A DNA stretch of 20,873 nucleotides from Spirochaetales bacterium (lineage in GTDB: Bacteria; Spirochaetota; Spirochaetia; Sphaerochaetales; Sphaerochaetaceae), in contig JAGBRG010000027.1 in assembly GCA_017632495.1 (NCBI GenBank), positions 1 to 20,873 of the forward strand, in the 5' to 3' direction. Of the stretch, positions 13,708 through 20,873 are shown piece by piece. The notes under the pieces are model-generated. The model did not search any database. It was not told where the DNA came from and saw only the letters and a program-made list of their open reading frames with translations. The position numbers and the translations under genes are program-made. The stretch's first letter is position 1; each line of letters begins with the position of its first letter.

Positions 13708-14967
13708 ATGACGAAGTATTGCCCAAGAATTGCAGATGCTGTCCTCTCAGAGTTTCTTCAATTAAGAGGAGCTGTCCTGATTGAAGGAATAAAATGGTGT
13801 GGAAAAACAACAACGGCAAAACAGAAATCGCTTTCCGTACTGGATCTTTCCATTAAAAAGGAAAAGGAAAAAGCAGAACTACTTGTATATGAAGTTCCTG
13901 AAAGGCTTTTTTCTCTTCAGAAACCGATGCTCATAGACGAATGGCAGAAAGTTCCTCTTATATGGGATGCGCTTAGAACACACGTCGATTCTTCAGGCAT
14001 AAAGGGCGAATTCATCCTCACCGGTTCGACCAGTCAGACTAAAGCCATTGAATCTATGAGAATGCATTCAGGTACCGGCAGAATAGGCAGACTTAAAATG
14101 CTCACAATGAGTCTATGGGAATCCGGAGATTCCAGTGGGGAAATCTCTATTTCCAATCTGCTTGATAATCCCGAGAGAATCTATGCCGAAAGCAAACATT
14201 CTTTGGAAGACATTGCTTTTCTATGTGTAAGAGGAGGCTGGCCTGAAGTAATTGGAATGTCTAAGAGAAACGCTGAAAAACAAGCCAGCCTATACTTGGA
14301 AGAACTATGCTCCAGTGATATACAGACGGTAGACGGACATCGCAGATCCGCAGTAAAGATGAAGCGGATTCTCAGGTCTTACGCAAGGTTTTCCGGGTCC
14401 AATGCACCAAACACATCAATTGAAAATGACATCGGGGATCTCTCGCGGAACACCCTCGCGGATTATCTTAAGGTACTTGAGGATCTTTTCGTAGTTAACG
14501 AAAGTGAAGCCTGGAACCCCAATTTCAGATCGGCAACAGCAGTTCAGACTTCAAACACCCGTTATTTTACTGATCCGTCAATCACCGCCGCAGCGTTGCA
14601 CATGGGGACAAAAGACCTGCTATCTGACTTGGAAACGTTCGGCCTTGTTTTCGAGACAATGGCTATCAGAGACCTCAAGGTTTATGCTCAATCACTTGGA
14701 TCCGAAATACTCCACTACCGTGATTCCTCAGGTCTTGAATGTGATGCCGTTCTTCATGGCCACAATGGCGAGTATGCCCTTATTGAGGTCAAACTAAGTC
14801 AGGTCCAGGAAGATGCAGGAGCAAAATCCCTGAAGAAACTGAGAGATAAAATAGCACGTTCAGGACGGAAAGAGCCAACTTGTCTCATTGTTCTTACAGC
14901 AACAGGCTTTGCCCATAAACGTGAAGATGGAGTCTTCTCAATTCCGATTAGCTGCTTGCGACCATAG
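13708..14967 (+). CDS. AAA+ ATPase of the DUF4143 family (second copy)
   Basis: The protein has 419 residues. Walker A reads GIKWCGKTT (27-35), Walker B MLIDEWQ, then a sensor-like FILTGST. The C-terminal DUF4143 part ends with YRDSSGLECDAVLHGHNGEYALIEVKLS, again a D...ExK nuclease-like pattern. It shares architecture but little sequence with the first ATPase, so they are distant paralogues or separate arrivals rather than a recent duplication. The frame is open to a TTG at 13672, which lies in the repeat array. ATG 13708 is preferred, but no Shine-Dalgarno is visible; an alternative -35/-10 pair (TTGAAA 13672, TACCAT 13696) would make the mRNA nearly leaderless. AT-rich relative to the nitrogen genes. 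Function unknown. Confidence 0.87.
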   Translation: MTKYCPRIADAVLSEFLQLRGAVLIEGIKWCGKTTTAKQKSLSVLDLSIKKEKEKAELLVYEVPERLFSLQKPMLIDEWQKVPLIWDALRTHVDSSGIKGEFILTGSTSQTKAIESMRMHSGTGRIGRLKMLTMSLWESGDSSGEISISNLLDNPERIYAESKHSLEDIAFLCVRGGWPEVIGMSKRNAEKQASLYLEELCSSDIQTVDGHRRSAVKMKRILRSYARFSGSNAPNTSIENDIGDLSRNTLADYLKVLEDLFVVNESEAWNPNFRSATAVQTSNTRYFTDPSITAAALHMGTKDLLSDLETFGLVFETMAIRDLKVYAQSLGSEILHYRDSSGLECDAVLHGHNGEYALIEVKLSQVQEDAGAKSLKKLRDKIARSGRKEPTCLIVLTATGFAHKREDGVFSIPISCLRP

Positions 14968-15003
14968 AGTGAGAATAAGACATCTGCCTTGTCGACGACA
15001 CGC

Positions 15004-15046
15004 ATGTATACTAAAAACTGGTTTAGTTCGAGAAAATAGTATACAT
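15004..15046. repeat. 10-bp perfect inverted repeat
   Basis: ATGTATACTA (15004-15013) and TAGTATACAT (15037-15046) are perfect reverse complements around a 23-nt spacer. A related AGTATACA occurs at 15080-15087. No T run follows directly. It could be a hairpin or a pair of operator half-sites downstream of the second ATPase. Confidence 0.5.
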
Positions 15047-15096
15047 TGCCTACTGTTTTCCCTAAAAAATCTCATTTTCAGTATACAGACCAATTC

Positions 15097-15120
15097 GCCG
15101 ATAGTTATTTGTCGGCTATT
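15097..15120 (+). terminator. Possible terminator after the second ATPase
   Basis: GCCGA (15097-15101) pairs with TCGGC (15112-15116), with weak extra pairs inside, followed by TATTTTC. It is a short stem, 130 nt after the ATPase stop, just before the end of the convergent regulator gene. Confidence 0.45.
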
Positions 15121-15121
15121 T

Positions 15122-15565
15122 TCATCTCCAATGCTTCAGCTGAGAAAGATACCCGTCATATTGCCTGCGTCTCACATCATCAGGGGCATTCTCCGGATTG
15201 GGCATATGTGAAACAAGGAAATCCAAAAGATCATCCTTGGACCTGTATGCGAACGAGCCATCAGTATAACACCATCTGCAGTAATCCTCATTGAAGCTGC
15301 CATCGGCTTCCCTGCTCACCATGTCATCCTGGTCCAACGGCATGCCGCAGCACTGGCACACGAGCCTTGTCGGTGAGCCGAGCAAGGTGTTGATTGTCAC
15401 ACCGAATTCCCTGGACAGCAGCTTCAGGGTATCCGTTCCGGGCTGGGTCTCCCCTGTCTCCCATCTGCTAACAGCCTGTCTTGTGACCATGACTCTCTCT
15501 GCCAACTGGTCCTGGGTCAGGCCATTCTTCTCCCTGAGGTTCTTAAGTATATCGCGTATTTCCAT
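15122..15565 (-). CDS. XRE-family regulator with C-terminal zinc-ribbon domain
   Basis: The protein has 147 residues. Residues 2-62 form a Cro/CI helix-turn-helix (LREKNGLTQDQLAERVMVTRQAVSRWETGETQP). Residues 69-143 match the putative zinc-ribbon domain often attached to such regulators: CQCCGMPL (Cys70/72/73) and YCRWCY (Cys96/99), then a helical tail with YDGYLSQLKHW. The second half probably binds zinc and may sense a ligand; this is not known. TTG 15586 is in frame, but ATG 15565 has GGAGG upstream. A promoter is visible at 15586-15614. It is divergent from the lipoprotein gene, which it might regulate. Confidence 0.87.
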   Translation of the reverse strand: MEIRDILKNLREKNGLTQDQLAERVMVTRQAVSRWETGETQPGTDTLKLLSREFGVTINTLLGSPTRLVCQCCGMPLDQDDMVSREADGSFNEDYCRWCYTDGSFAYRSKDDLLDFLVSHMPNPENAPDDVRRRQYDGYLSQLKHWR

Positions 15566-15585
15566 AATATCCTCCTGATGATTCA

Positions 15586-15614
15586 ATTATGGCCTTTCAT
15601 GATTTCTGATACAA
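15586..15614 (-). promoter_or_regulatory. Promoter of the XRE/zinc-ribbon gene
   Basis: TTGTAT (15614-15609), 17-nt spacer, CATAAT (15591-15586), about 21 nt before the start codon. Confidence 0.55.
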
Positions 15615-15683
15615 GAAACGCGTAGTTGCTTTGATGCGTATACACAGATAGTATTCGGTTTTTGATATCAAGTTGGGTCAGGT

Positions 15684-15712
15684 TTGTCCGAAAAATGGAT
15701 GTAGTGTATAAT
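15684..15712 (+). promoter_or_regulatory. Promoter of the lipoprotein gene
   Basis: TTGTCC (15684-15689), 17-nt spacer, TATAAT (15707-15712). The leader would be about 97 nt. A second TATAAT at 15726-15731 has no good -35. Confidence 0.6.
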
Positions 15713-15740
15713 ATGACGGACTTCTTATAATACGAGGTAA

Positions 15741-15783
15741 TGCCTGTCTCAATCGGAGCATCTTATACATTCTGATTCAGGCA
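15741..15783 (+). promoter_or_regulatory. Hairpin in the lipoprotein leader
   Basis: TGCCTG (15741-15746) pairs with CAGGCA (15778-15783), and AATC (15751-15754) with GATT (15774-15777), leaving a 4-nt bulge. It ends 32 nt before the start codon. Role unknown. Confidence 0.35.
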
Positions 15784-15815
15784 ATCAGTAGAACAAAGGC
15801 ATTTAGGAGGAAGTT

Positions 15816-16514
15816 ATGAGGAAAGTTCTTTATTTTGCATTATTCGTTTTTGCTATTGCAATCTGTGTGTCCTGCTCACTCGATCTAGAAAGAATGGTTC
15901 TTGTCGGCAAGTGGGTCTATGTAGATTATTCACCCTACGGACAGGAAAACACACGAAGAGAGTACGTTTTCAACGATGACGGTACTTTCTCTTTCCGAAG
16001 TTTCTATAGTGGCAAAGAAAAAGAATCCAATGCAGGTAAGTGGTCTCATTCAAACGGCAAGCTCGATCTGAAGGGTGATGATGGTGCTGAAAAATCTGAC
16101 ATAACATACGGTGATGGATGGTCCATCAAGTTTCCTGCCAGTCCTGGAGGCAAGGCTTTAATCGGCGGCTATGAGTTTGATGAAATTACACCTGAAGTAA
16201 AGTATTCCCGCAGTGAGGGGCCAAAGGACTTAGGTGAATATCAGCGAGCCAAAGAATTTACAGTTGTCATCAATGAAAACAAGACAAAATGCACTCTTGA
16301 GTATGCTGTGAAATACACCAAGAAAGATGAGGTATTCCATTCGTACACCTGGACATTCTCATATGACCTTGAGGAATCGGGCGGAGTGTATTTAATGAAA
16401 AATTGCGTTCAGGTAAAAGCTGACGTGCTGACAGCCTATTCTATCATCAACTCAGACTCTATTTCCATTGATTCCAATGCATCAACTACAAGGACATACA
16501 CCAGAGAAAAATAG
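15816..16514 (+). CDS. Predicted lipoprotein with lipocalin-like repeats
   Basis: The protein has 232 residues. It has a short basic N-terminus, a hydrophobic core and the lipobox-like CVSC with Cys20 as the lipidated residue, followed by SLDLE. This is looser than the enterobacterial consensus and acceptable for spirochaetes. Residues 28-80 carry a GKW...Y-F-DDGTFSF...GKWSHSNGKLDLKG pattern, typical of small beta-barrel lipocalin-like or META-like secreted proteins. The C-terminal half is also beta-rich (KFTVVINENKTKCTLEY, TWTFSYDLEESGGVYLMK). AGGAGG lies before the ATG. The gene is AT-rich, convergent with the PAP2 gene and divergent from the zinc-ribbon regulator. Ligand unknown. Confidence 0.78.
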   Translation: MRKVLYFALFVFAIAICVSCSLDLERMVLVGKWVYVDYSPYGQENTRREYVFNDDGTFSFRSFYSGKEKESNAGKWSHSNGKLDLKGDDGAEKSDITYGDGWSIKFPASPGGKALIGGYEFDEITPEVKYSRSEGPKDLGEYQRAKEFTVVINENKTKCTLEYAVKYTKKDEVFHSYTWTFSYDLEESGGVYLMKNCVQVKADVLTAYSIINSDSISIDSNASTTRTYTREK

Positions 16515-16541
16515 AATTGAGGTTTTGAAAACCCGGCTCGC

Positions 16542-17450
16542 TCATTTTGTGTGATAAGGATTCCTAATCGTTCTAAGGAACGCCGAACTTACCACTGCGA
16601 ATATCAGATAGGTTATCAGCGTTCCGAAGCAAACGTCCGTCAGGAAGTGGTTTGTCATATGGATGCGGTTGTAGCCATAAATCATCACAAAAATGCAGGC
16701 CACGACGAAACAACGCATGTTTTTTCCTTCACTTCTATGTCTGGTCACATCGGCGAGCATCGGCAAGGAAAACATCATGGATGCTATCGTCATGTTTCCG
16801 CTGGGCCAGCTCTTGAAGTTGTCGTTGCTTCCGGCAAGATTCGGAACCATCTCCCACCATTGACGGTATTCACTCATGGGATTCTCCAAGGTAATCAGAT
16901 ACTTGTATCTTGGCCTTGACGAGACCTGCTTAAGCCAAAGATTAACATTATCAGAGACAATTCCTGCAACAAGGATGGCAGCTCCAATGGCAATCAGTTT
17001 ATCCGGATTCGTGTCATCCAGGATCTTTACCATCACAAGCGGAACCCACGAATACAGCACAACCCAGAACAACCAGCTCAGAACAGAAATAAAAGCGGAG
17101 GACTCTCCTGCGCTATATCCCAAAAGAGCACGGACTGCCTTTCCGTTATAGTTGTTGGAGTAGTAGACAGCCATAAAAAAGCCTATAACAAGAAGCACCC
17201 ATGCAAGCAGATTGTACCTCTCCCCTTTTTTCTTGAGTCCGACAAACATACAGGCACCCGCGGCAGGATACAGGCAGTATGGGAAATATGAACCATATGT
17301 GGCAAACAATGTGCCCAAACTCGTTTTGTTTGCCAAAAGCTCGTTAATACTGAAATCAAGGACAGATCCTATGATTATCCCCAGCAGGCAGATTCCCGCA
17401 ACAGACCAAAAACAAACTTCAGGCACAGCCAATATCTTTTTCTTATTCAT
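16542..17450 (-). CDS. PAP2-superfamily membrane phosphatase with altered motif 2
   Basis: The protein has 302 residues with about seven to eight hydrophobic helices. The PAP2 signature is present in order: K174-x6-R181 (KQVSSRPRY), WPSGNM (215-220) and NRIHMTNHFLTD (261-272), supplying Arg262, His268 (nucleophile) and Asp272. The second motif is normally PSGH; here it is PSGN (Asn219), which removes the usual general acid. The family dephosphorylates lipid phosphates or isoprenoid diphosphates at the membrane. Activity here is uncertain. TTG 17465 is in frame, but ATG 17450 follows GGAG, although at only 3 nt. It is convergent with the lipoprotein gene, 27 nt apart. Confidence 0.82.
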   Translation of the reverse strand: MNKKKILAVPEVCFWSVAGICLLGIIIGSVLDFSINELLANKTSLGTLFATYGSYFPYCLYPAAGACMFVGLKKKGERYNLLAWVLLVIGFFMAVYYSNNYNGKAVRALLGYSAGESSAFISVLSWLFWVVLYSWVPLVMVKILDDTNPDKLIAIGAAILVAGIVSDNVNLWLKQVSSRPRYKYLITLENPMSEYRQWWEMVPNLAGSNDNFKSWPSGNMTIASMMFSLPMLADVTRHRSEGKNMRCFVVACIFVMIYGYNRIHMTNHFLTDVCFGTLITYLIFAVVSSAFLRTIRNPYHTK

Positions 17451-17636
17451 GTTCTCCGATTCCAATTCCTATTAGATAAAGTGTGGAGTCCCATTGCCCT
17501 CCATCATATCACAAAAGCATGTCTATGCTTACCTGAACCCGATATGAACTATGAGCTTTTCCGAATGATTGCTAGAAAGTATAATTAATTCTAAGTCGGC
17601 AGCTTATGTCAGGGCAAAAATATGAAAATGCAACCG

Positions 17637-17679
17637 GCAGTTGACAAACTTCCATGTACGGTTTGTAGAGTGCAACTGC
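17637..17679. promoter_or_regulatory. Hairpin or operator before the XRE-membrane regulator
   Basis: GCAGTTG (17637-17643) pairs with CAACTGC (17673-17679), and ACAAAC (17644-17649) with GTTTGT (17661-17666), with a one-sided 6-nt bulge: 13 bp in all. A TTGACA lies inside the left arm. An upstream TATAAT at 17580-17585 (no good -35) could start a leader of about 165 nt containing this element. Role unknown. Confidence 0.45.
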
Positions 17680-17759
17680 AACAAAGCCTACCATGGAGAC
17701 ACCTGATGCAGAAAGCGGCAGCGCAAAGATCTCCGCGCATCAGGGACAAAGGAGTTAAC

Positions 17760-18731
17760 ATGATACTTGCAGACAAAATCATCAATATGAGAAAGAAGGC
17801 CGGCTGGTCGCAGGAAGAGCTTGCAGAACAGCTGGGTGTTTCAAGGCAGTCTGTTTCAAAATGGGAAAGCTCCCAGTCCGTTCCTGACATGGACAAGATA
17901 GTACGAATGAGCGACATCTTCTCCGTCTCCACCGATTTCCTGCTCAAGGACGAGCTCTCTATGGACGACCAGGTTCCGCAGGTCCAAAGCTCCGAGCCTG
18001 GTCTCAGGCGCGTGAGCATGGAAGAAGCTTCAGAATTCATGGACCTCAGGGCCAAGGCCGCTCCATCCTTCGCGCTTAACACCCTTTTATGCGTAGCCTC
18101 CCCCGTCCTCCTTATCCTTCTTGGGGGCCTTTCCGAGGTCTCCGAAAAGCTCAGCGAGAACGTCGCCGTGGGCACAGGACTGTGCGTCCTGATAATCATG
18201 GTTGCCGTCGCGGTGATGGGCTTCATCAAATGCTCCTCGCCCTCCTCCCGCTACTCATTCCTTGAAAAGGAACCGTTTGAGACCGAGTACGGCGTAACCG
18301 GCCTTGTGAGAAAGAGAAAGGACGAGTTCCTCGAGACCTACACCAGAGTCAACTCGATCTGCACAGTTCTCTGCATCCTCTCGGTCCTTCCCCTCTTCGT
18401 GGCCATAATCATGAATGCATCCGATTTCATGTATATCGTATCGGTGTGTATCATACTGACTCTTGTGTCGATTGCAACATATGGCTTCGTCCGCGTTGGA
18501 ATCGTAATGGCCTCCTTCGACAAGCTGCTGGAGGAAGGCGACTATACCAAGGAGAACAAGGCCCACGCAGGAGACTCCGCAGGTTTCAGCACAGTCTACT
18601 GGCTTGTGGCCACCGCAGCGTTTTTAATCATGAATTTCACGGGAGTCTCCAAAGCATGGATCATCTGGCCTGTTGCGGGAGTGCTTTTCGCAGCCATCCG
18701 AATCATTTTCAACGCAGTCCGGAAGAAGTAA
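17760..18731 (+). CDS. XRE-family regulator fused to a multi-pass membrane domain
   Basis: The protein has 323 residues. Residues 1-62 form a helix-turn-helix (KIINMRKKAGWSQEELAEQLGVS, then SVSKWESSQSVPD, and a FSVSTDFLLKDE tail) of the SinR/Cro type common in Firmicutes and relatives. After an acidic linker, about six hydrophobic helices follow (for example TLLCVASPVLLILLGG, GLCVLIIMVAVAVMGFI, AWIIWPVAGVLFAAIRIIF). Such fusions are presumed membrane-tethered regulators responding to envelope or small-molecule signals; the ligand is not known. The frame is open to 17622, but ATG 17760 has AAAGGAG 6 nt upstream and starts at the HTH. No transporter partner lies next to it. Confidence 0.88.
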   Translation: MILADKIINMRKKAGWSQEELAEQLGVSRQSVSKWESSQSVPDMDKIVRMSDIFSVSTDFLLKDELSMDDQVPQVQSSEPGLRRVSMEEASEFMDLRAKAAPSFALNTLLCVASPVLLILLGGLSEVSEKLSENVAVGTGLCVLIIMVAVAVMGFIKCSSPSSRYSFLEKEPFETEYGVTGLVRKRKDEFLETYTRVNSICTVLCILSVLPLFVAIIMNASDFMYIVSVCIILTLVSIATYGFVRVGIVMASFDKLLEEGDYTKENKAHAGDSAGFSTVYWLVATAAFLIMNFTGVSKAWIIWPVAGVLFAAIRIIFNAVRKK

Positions 18732-18758
18732 TGCTTCAATGCCAGCTAAGAATTTCGC

Positions 18759-18787
18759 TTGTCTAAGCGGATTATGAGTATTATAGT
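18759..18787 (+). promoter_or_regulatory. Promoter of the seven-helix membrane protein gene
   Basis: TTGTCT (18759-18764), 17-nt spacer, TATAGT (18782-18787). A 5-bp hairpin CGCTT/AAGCG (18756-18769) overlaps the -35. Confidence 0.5.
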
Positions 18788-18892
18788 TTTCCATACTTAG
18801 TAAAAGGGACGGGTTAATGAAAAGGTTTTGAAATCGAGGGAACCTTCAGATTCAATGCCCCACTGTAATGCATTTGCAATAAGAGAAAACCA

Positions 18893-19534
18893 ATGAAACT
18901 TATGCCGGCACTGCCAGAATCCATTTTCGATGTAGTCTATCTTGCCTTTGCAATCGGATCAGGAATCTCTCTTTTAAAAAGGAAGGGTTCTAATAGCATT
19001 ACCCGGCTGCTTGGGCTGATGGCTTTGATTCTCGGATGCGGCGATGCTTTCCATCTGGTACCCAGAGTTCTGAACTATTGGGTTCCAGGAGACTGGACAG
19101 CAGCCCTCGGAATCGGAAAACTTGTCACATCAATCACAATGACATTCTTCTACCTTCTTCTGGAACATGTTCGCCGGATTCGTTATGAAATCAAGAATGA
19201 GACAATCCTCTATGCAGTTTATGCTCTGTCTGTGGCTAGGATTATCCTTTGCCTCTTTCCCCAGAACATGTGGACTTCAGCCGATGCGCCGCTGTCCTGG
19301 GGAATCTACAGGAACATTCCTTTTTTGATTCTCGGAATTCTATCAATCATCCTGTGGCACAGAAGCGCAAAGGACGATAAGGTCTTTTGCTTTCTCTGGC
19401 TGGCCATCCTGCTGTCATTTGCATTCTATGTCCCGGTTGTCCTTTGGGCTGACAAGATTCCTCTTCTTGGCATGCTGATGCTTCCCAAGACTGTCATGTA
19501 CATCTGGATGATAGTGATGTTCAAAAAGGCATGA
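18893..19534 (+). CDS. Uncharacterised seven-helix membrane protein
   Basis: I do not recognise a characterised family, though similar proteins seem common in gut anaerobes. The protein has 213 residues and about seven hydrophobic segments, roughly at 12-28, 38-60, 72-90, 102-120, 137-154, 162-183 and 188-208. Notable polar residues inside or near helices are GCGDAFHLVPR (48-58), with Asp and His in a membrane context, and YLLLEHVRRIRYE after helix 3. There is no signal peptide or soluble domain. The ribosome site is weak (GAGAAA). It has its own promoter and is convergent with the DUF3990 gene. Confidence 0.7.
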   Translation: MKLMPALPESIFDVVYLAFAIGSGISLLKRKGSNSITRLLGLMALILGCGDAFHLVPRVLNYWVPGDWTAALGIGKLVTSITMTFFYLLLEHVRRIRYEIKNETILYAVYALSVARIILCLFPQNMWTSADAPLSWGIYRNIPFLILGILSIILWHRSAKDDKVFCFLWLAILLSFAFYVPVVLWADKIPLLGMLMLPKTVMYIWMIVMFKKA

Positions 19535-19556
19535 TTGTCATTGAACGTTTGAAAGA

Positions 19557-20114
19557 TTAAGGCTCGGAGTTTTCAAGAATCTTTGCCATCTGCTCCTGAA
19601 AGTTCTTCTCCTCGATTTCCACCGCACTTCTGTAGGAGTCGATCTCCTCATTTCCTATAACCGAGGCTCCGCAGAATTCCAGCGCCTTCACAGCTTTCAG
19701 GGTCTTTATGACGGTCTGGTTGTAGGCAGGTCCGATCTCAAGAATCCTGAGGGCAGTCTCCTTTTCAAGCAGACCGCTTGTGACAATGCCCCAGGTATCA
19801 TAGATGGTATCGTTCGCAATTGGGCCTGTTATCACATCATAGGAATCAAGCACATCGGGGCGGTCTGCCCTGTTTGATGAAATGTAGTCGAACCACTCCG
19901 CGTTTCTCTCGAAAACCTTCACGCGCAGACCCTCAAGGTTCAGTACATAGGTGTTCAGATAGGTCTTTGAGTCCTTGCGCTCCCTTGCCCAGCGCCTTGA
20001 GAACTCCTCATCGGATGAGAGATAAAAACCCTGCCCGAAATCGGCGTTCCTTCGCCCCACATCTATGTCAGGTTTCTCAATGATCTGAAAGCCGATGTGA
20101 TACAGCCTGATCAT
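19557..20114 (-). CDS. DUF3990 protein (ADP-ribosyltransferase-like fold)
   Basis: The protein has 185 residues from the chosen start. The opening RLYHIGFQIIEKPDI, then GRRNADFGQGFYLSSDEEFSRRWARE (20-45) is the DUF3990 signature: LYHGS-like strand, then DFGxGFYLT, which resembles the NAD-binding core of ADP-ribosyltransferases. Here the usual Gly-Ser after His is Ile-Gly. Later YDVITGPIANDTIYD fits the family. In other genomes it often sits beside a small DUF3791 gene; none is visible here. The frame is open to GTG 20183, overlapping the stop of the upstream gene by 4 nt, and to ATG 20159. ATG 20114 has AGGA at suitable spacing and starts at the domain. It is probably co-transcribed with the nuclease-like gene. 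A toxin role is possible but unproven. Confidence 0.75.
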   Translation of the reverse strand: MIRLYHIGFQIIEKPDIDVGRRNADFGQGFYLSSDEEFSRRWARERKDSKTYLNTYVLNLEGLRVKVFERNAEWFDYISSNRADRPDVLDSYDVITGPIANDTIYDTWGIVTSGLLEKETALRILEIGPAYNQTVIKTLKAVKALEFCGASVIGNEEIDSYRSAVEIEEKNFQEQMAKILENSEP

Positions 20115-20179
20115 GTCAGATCCTACGTGTTTATCTATATTCCCCAAACCCTTTCTCATATCGAACCCTTTTTTTGCAA

Positions 20180-20873
20180 TCACGTAAGGTACTTTTCAAT
20201 AATCCTGTCTATCTCTTCTGTCATCAGCGGATGCTTTTTGTCCTCATGTGTGACAATGAGGTCCTCTCCGATTATGTAACCCGCATCCAGTATCCTCATG
20301 AACCTGTTGAAATTCTTCTTACAGTACTCCGGGTCATCCATCATACCCAGATGTTCCCAGAAATAGGCTTTCCTTGTCCTTGTGTTCAGCACATAGAAAT
20401 CAGGATGAAGAGTATCCTCATCAAACGGGGAAAAACCGATTACCTCGTACCCTGAAATCATTCCTAATTCATTATAGACGGGACGTGAAAGATCTACTGT
20501 AGCCTCAGGGGTAAAAGCTATCTCATAATGATAAGGAATTCCTTTTACAAACAACCTGTCTGCTATGATTACCTCACTCTTGGAAGCAACATAATCTCCG
20601 CGCAGAGTTTTGAACTTATGATAATCATCCTGCTTATGGGTCCTTCGTTTTTTAACTACGCTGTTGCTTTCCTGCCACTTTCTGGCATATCCCTCTCTGG
20701 TAAGCTCTGAAGACCTGACATGCTGTTTTATCTGCTCTGGTATTTTTACTTTATTTACATCCGAAGATTCCGGGTCTTTTGAGAGTATCTCCAGACAGCT
20801 GTCTATCTGATGCTTCTCCTTCTCTGCCGCAGTTTTCAGTTTTGTCTCGTACTGATTTGTTGCCAACCGGGCC
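20180..20873 (-). CDS. Nuclease-fold (PD-(D/E)XK-like) hypothetical protein, 5' truncated by window edge
   Basis: About 231 residues are visible, and the frame is open to the window edge. The first in-frame candidate start is TTG 20866, but the segment LATNQYETKLKTAAEKE looks like the middle of a longer family, so the N-terminus is probably outside. The C-terminal part has SKSEVIIADRLFVKGIPYHYE, then HPDFYVLNTRTRKAYFWEHLGMMDDPEYCKKNF. This Glu ... ProAsp ... Glu-x pattern is that of a restriction-endonuclease-like fold in which the usual final ExK is WEHLG. The family is widespread in gut Clostridia, and its function is not established to my knowledge. The DUF3990 frame follows immediately. 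Confidence 0.72.
   Translation of the reverse strand, partial: ARLATNQYETKLKTAAEKEKHQIDSCLEILSKDPESSDVNKVKIPEQIKQHVRSSELTREGYARKWQESNSVVKKRRTHKQDDYHKFKTLRGDYVASKSEVIIADRLFVKGIPYHYEIAFTPEATVDLSRPVYNELGMISGYEVIGFSPFDEDTLHPDFYVLNTRTRKAYFWEHLGMMDDPEYCKKNFNRFMRILDAGYIIGEDLIVTHEDKKHPLMTEEIDRIIEKYLT

Noticed and set aside
9935..14967. A composite mobile element carrying both ATPases
   Set aside because: There is no transposase, integrase or clear terminal inverted repeats; the short 14-bp repeats alone do not establish it.
18756..18769. CGCTT/AAGCG hairpin as terminator of the XRE-membrane gene
   Set aside because: Only 5 bp and followed by GATTATG; it overlaps a plausible -35 instead.

Overview
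The window is bacterial and gene-dense (19 coding regions, two cut by the edges; no rRNA, tRNA or CRISPR seen). GC content looks near 48% in the nitrogen genes and clearly lower in several accessory genes. The taxon is not decided by the sequence. A split ferredoxin-type glutamate synthase, an ANTAR regulator, a type III glutamine synthetase and a fused AmtB-PII are a combination I associate with anaerobic gut Clostridia and Sphaerochaeta-like spirochaetes. A lipoprotein with a loose Val-Ser-Cys lipobox leans slightly to spirochaetes.

Left block (365-9815): an ammonium-assimilation regulon built around two divergent promoters. Leftward runs a five-gene operon: glutamate synthase amidotransferase, FMN/Fe-S and GXGXG subunits, type I glutamine synthetase, then an ANTAR RNA-binding regulator. 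Rightward runs type III glutamine synthetase followed by an ammonium channel fused to a PII domain. Both transcripts are predicted to start directly at a small hairpin with the six-base loop AAAGGC (A at loop position 1, G at position 4, the known ANTAR signature). Each of these hairpins is mutually exclusive with an overlapping intrinsic terminator. There is one such switch before the glutamate synthase operon and two in series before glnN. The likely logic is that the ANTAR protein made from the left operon antiterminates both operons, with nitrogen status presumably sensed upstream of it.

Middle block (9935-14967): two unrelated-in-detail AAA+ ATPases of the DUF4143 type face away from each other around a cysteine desulfurase-TtcA pair (sulfur mobilisation plus PP-loop tRNA thiolation, translationally coupled). 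Immediately before each ATPase gene is an array of direct repeats with an exact 23-bp period (four units and three units). The two arrays share the core ACTkCAmAAT in the same orientation relative to the gene. I know of no described system that explains this, and it is the most novel-looking signal in the window, together with the single-hairpin ANTAR switches.

Right block (15004-20873): accessory genes. These are an XRE/zinc-ribbon regulator, a lipoprotein, a PAP2-type membrane phosphatase with an altered second motif, an XRE regulator fused to a membrane domain, an unknown seven-helix membrane protein, a DUF3990 (ADP-ribosyltransferase-like) protein and a 5'-truncated nuclease-fold protein. 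No integrase, transposase or phage structural gene is visible.
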